From Phycisphaerae bacterium (GTDB lineage Bacteria > Planctomycetota > Phycisphaerae > SM23-33): 5,280 nt of DNA. The notes under the pieces were generated by a model. That model had not been told where the DNA came from. It searched no databases and saw nothing but the letters and a program-made list of their open reading frames with translations. Location: assembly GCA_030628445.1 (NCBI GenBank), contig DAOVQV010000126.1, forward strand, positions 1 through 5,280, read 5' to 3'. Numbering within the stretch: position 1 is the stretch's first letter; every line of letters begins with the position of its first letter. Position numbers and translations under genes: made by a program. Below, in pieces: positions 3,874-5,280 of this stretch.

Positions 3874-5280
3874 ATGGACAAGTACATCACATCTGCTCTC
3901 GTTGCGCTTCTGGTGTGTGCGTCTCCCGCAGGGGCGGGCGTTACCAATCTGCTCTACAACGGCGACTTTGAGGTAGCCTCCACCGCCGCCCCGCCGCCCG
4001 GATGGGTCCGCTGGGGCGATTCGACGGGCCAGACCAGCGCCGATTACACTCGCGATACGACCAACCCGCACGCCGGGCTGGGGTGTTATCGCATCCACCA
4101 CCCGGCCGGGACGAAGGGGTACACCGTCTCCGATTACCACGTGGGCTATCGCATCACCACGCAGGTCGGGAAGGCGTATACGATCACGTTCTGGGCACGG
4201 TCCGACGTGCCGATGACGTCCATGTTCTACTGGGATTGCTATACGAACATTCAGCCGTTCGTGGATGCGACCTCCGCCGGGCGCTTCCCCTACGAAGTGA
4301 CAACCGAGTGGCAGGAATACACCTTCACCGTCGACGAGGGGCGGGATTTCTATCAGTCCGAGGTCAGGTACATGCTGGCCGCCTTCAAGCCGGTCGGGAA
4401 CGAATACGCCCTGCACCGCACCCTCTGGATCGACGACGTGGTGGTCACCGAGCGCGACAGCACCGAAGAGCCGCTGATCGACGACCGGACGCTGGTCTAC
4501 GACCCCCTGCCCCACCGGCTGGACCCGGGCGGTGAGCTTGTCATCAACGTCGATACCGACGTCCAGCTCGGACCGGCGACGCAGGAGGCCGCCGGCGTTT
4601 CGTTCCACAGGATCACGGGGTACGGAAGACACCCATACGACCGCGGCACGCAGAACTACAACCTCCCGGCGGGGATCGACGAGGCGCTTCGCCAGATGAG
4701 GCTCCCGATGACGCGATTCTACGGGGTGGGTGTCGAGTCCATCGATACCCCCTGGACGCTGGAGCTGACGCTGGACAAGCTGGCCGGTCTGATGAACACG
4801 TATCAGATACCCAAGGACTGGACGGTGATCGAATTGGAGCCGGTCTCGGCCGACTTCATCTTCGACGCGTCGTTCTGGGCGCAGGCGGCATCCTACAGCG
4901 TATCTCAGGGGTACGGGTTTCGCTACTGGGAGGTCGCCAACGAGCCGTACACGCGAAAGGCCACCGCGTTCCCCGATGAGGACGTTTACATCAACCACTT
5001 AAAGGATGTCTCCGACGCGGTCAAGGCCGTCCAGGACAATGCACAGATCGGGATCGGGATCTGGCCGGGCCAGCCGAACTGGGGTAACTACACGCTGAAG
5101 GCCGCCCAGGGCTACTACGATTTCGTCGTCGGGCACTTCTACTCCAGCAGCAACCCGTTTTCGAATTCGTTCGAGACCGTCACCCTCAGCGCCAATTACA
5201 CGCGGCTGGATGACATCTTGCGGCTGAACGCCTTGATCGAGGCGTACAACCCAGCCGGTGACATGTATCAGCTCGGCACA
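3874..5280 (+). CDS. Secreted clan GH-A glycoside hydrolase with N-terminal CBM-like module, partial
   Basis: The frame is open from ATG 3874 to the window end, 469 codons, so the C-terminus is missing. GGAGG at 3863-3867 fixes the start. Signal peptide 1-21 with cleavage after AGA at 19-21. Residues 25 to about 192 look like a CBM4/9-type beta-sandwich: it opens with N25-LLYNGDFE, has a Trp-rich W44-VRWG region, and ends with L184-WIDDVVV. After a linker, about residue 240 onward resembles a (beta/alpha)8 glycosidase. R350-YWEVANEP-358 carries the Asn-Glu pair in which E357 is expected to be the acid/base catalyst of clan GH-A. G434-HFYSS probably follows a later barrel strand. The window ends at MYQLGT, where the strand holding the nucleophile Glu could begin. 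Such enzymes cleave plant or algal polysaccharides; GH39-, GH51- or GH5-like assignments are possible but I cannot choose. No sorting tail is visible because the end is cut. It has its own promoter and probably its own control. Confidence 0.85.
   Translation, partial: MDKYITSALVALLVCASPAGAGVTNLLYNGDFEVASTAAPPPGWVRWGDSTGQTSADYTRDTTNPHAGLGCYRIHHPAGTKGYTVSDYHVGYRITTQVGKAYTITFWARSDVPMTSMFYWDCYTNIQPFVDATSAGRFPYEVTTEWQEYTFTVDEGRDFYQSEVRYMLAAFKPVGNEYALHRTLWIDDVVVTERDSTEEPLIDDRTLVYDPLPHRLDPGGELVINVDTDVQLGPATQEAAGVSFHRITGYGRHPYDRGTQNYNLPAGIDEALRQMRLPMTRFYGVGVESIDTPWTLELTLDKLAGLMNTYQIPKDWTVIELEPVSADFIFDASFWAQAASYSVSQGYGFRYWEVANEPYTRKATAFPDEDVYINHLKDVSDAVKAVQDNAQIGIGIWPGQPNWGNYTLKAAQGYYDFVVGHFYSSSNPFSNSFETVTLSANYTRLDDILRLNALIEAYNPAGDMYQLGT

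Noticed and set aside
3901..3940. Lipoprotein signal in genes 4 and 5 because of a Cys in the signal peptide (C17 and C15)
   Set aside because: The residue before each Cys is Val, not the small Gly/Ala/Ser of a lipobox, and a good signal peptidase I site (AEA, AGA) follows.
3755..3976. A 73-codon plus-strand frame starting in the promoter of gene 5
   Set aside because: It covers the -35/-10 region and leader, has no ribosome binding site, and runs out of frame into gene 5.
4002..4535. A 177-codon plus-strand frame overlapping gene 5
   Set aside because: Its product is Arg/His/Gly-rich and low in ordinary composition, typical of a shifted frame of a GC-rich gene, and it conflicts with the well-supported glycosidase frame.
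3748..4998. A 416-codon open frame on the minus strand opposite gene 5
   Set aside because: It is in codon-aligned register with gene 5. In that register, antisense stops appear only where the sense gene uses TTA, CTA or TCA, which are rare in GC-rich genes; the frame is broken exactly at the sense TTA codon at 4999-5001. The product is Arg/Val-rich with no recognisable domain, and gene 5 has clear domains, a signal peptide and a promoter.

Overview
The window looks like chromosomal DNA of a planctomycete, most likely from the Phycisphaerae or Sedimentisphaerales side. This rests on content, not on a marker gene. All four complete genes encode secreted proteins with a PEP-CTERM exosortase sorting tail. 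One also carries two dockerin-like calcium repeats with the D-x-V/I-D-L...LAANW pattern common in those bacteria. The DNA is GC-rich with moderately biased codons. No rRNA, tRNA, CRISPR array or transposase is visible.

Positions 1-3606 hold four closely spaced plus-strand genes that are probably co-transcribed, with gaps of 57, 15 and 48 bp. Gene 1 (55-696) and gene 3 (1384-2364) are paralogues sharing an unnamed secreted domain; gene 3 adds a PKD domain before its sorting tail. Gene 2 (754-1368) is an unrelated, probably beta-sandwich secreted protein whose sorting tail is almost identical to that of gene 1. Gene 4 (2413-3606) is a calcineurin-like metallophosphoesterase with a dockerin-like pair and a PEP-CTERM tail. 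No promoter for this group is convincing inside the window, so it probably starts upstream of base 1.

Positions 3607-3873 are a 267-bp intergenic region. It holds a GC-rich palindrome, a long imperfect hairpin, and a near-consensus sigma-70 promoter (TTGACA, 17 bp, TATACT) with a hyphenated palindrome lying exactly between the -35 and -10 boxes. A 5' leader with a hairpin follows. This promoter serves gene 5 (3874 to beyond 5280), a secreted glycoside hydrolase of the clan GH-A type with an N-terminal carbohydrate-binding-like module, cut off by the window end.

Together the genes suggest an envelope or extracellular polysaccharide and phosphate-ester processing locus, with products exported by Sec and, for genes 1-4, sorted by an exosortase encoded elsewhere. 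The strongest signals for a second look are evolutionary. The junction 'sorting tail - spacer - next signal peptide' is repeated without gaps while the mature domains differ. The stop codon of gene 1 aligns with a sense CAG in gene 2. Genes 1-4 all lie in one reading frame separated only by amber codons. The tails of genes 3 and 4 share a 24-bp duplication. I see no clear sign of a wholly new defence or mobile system.
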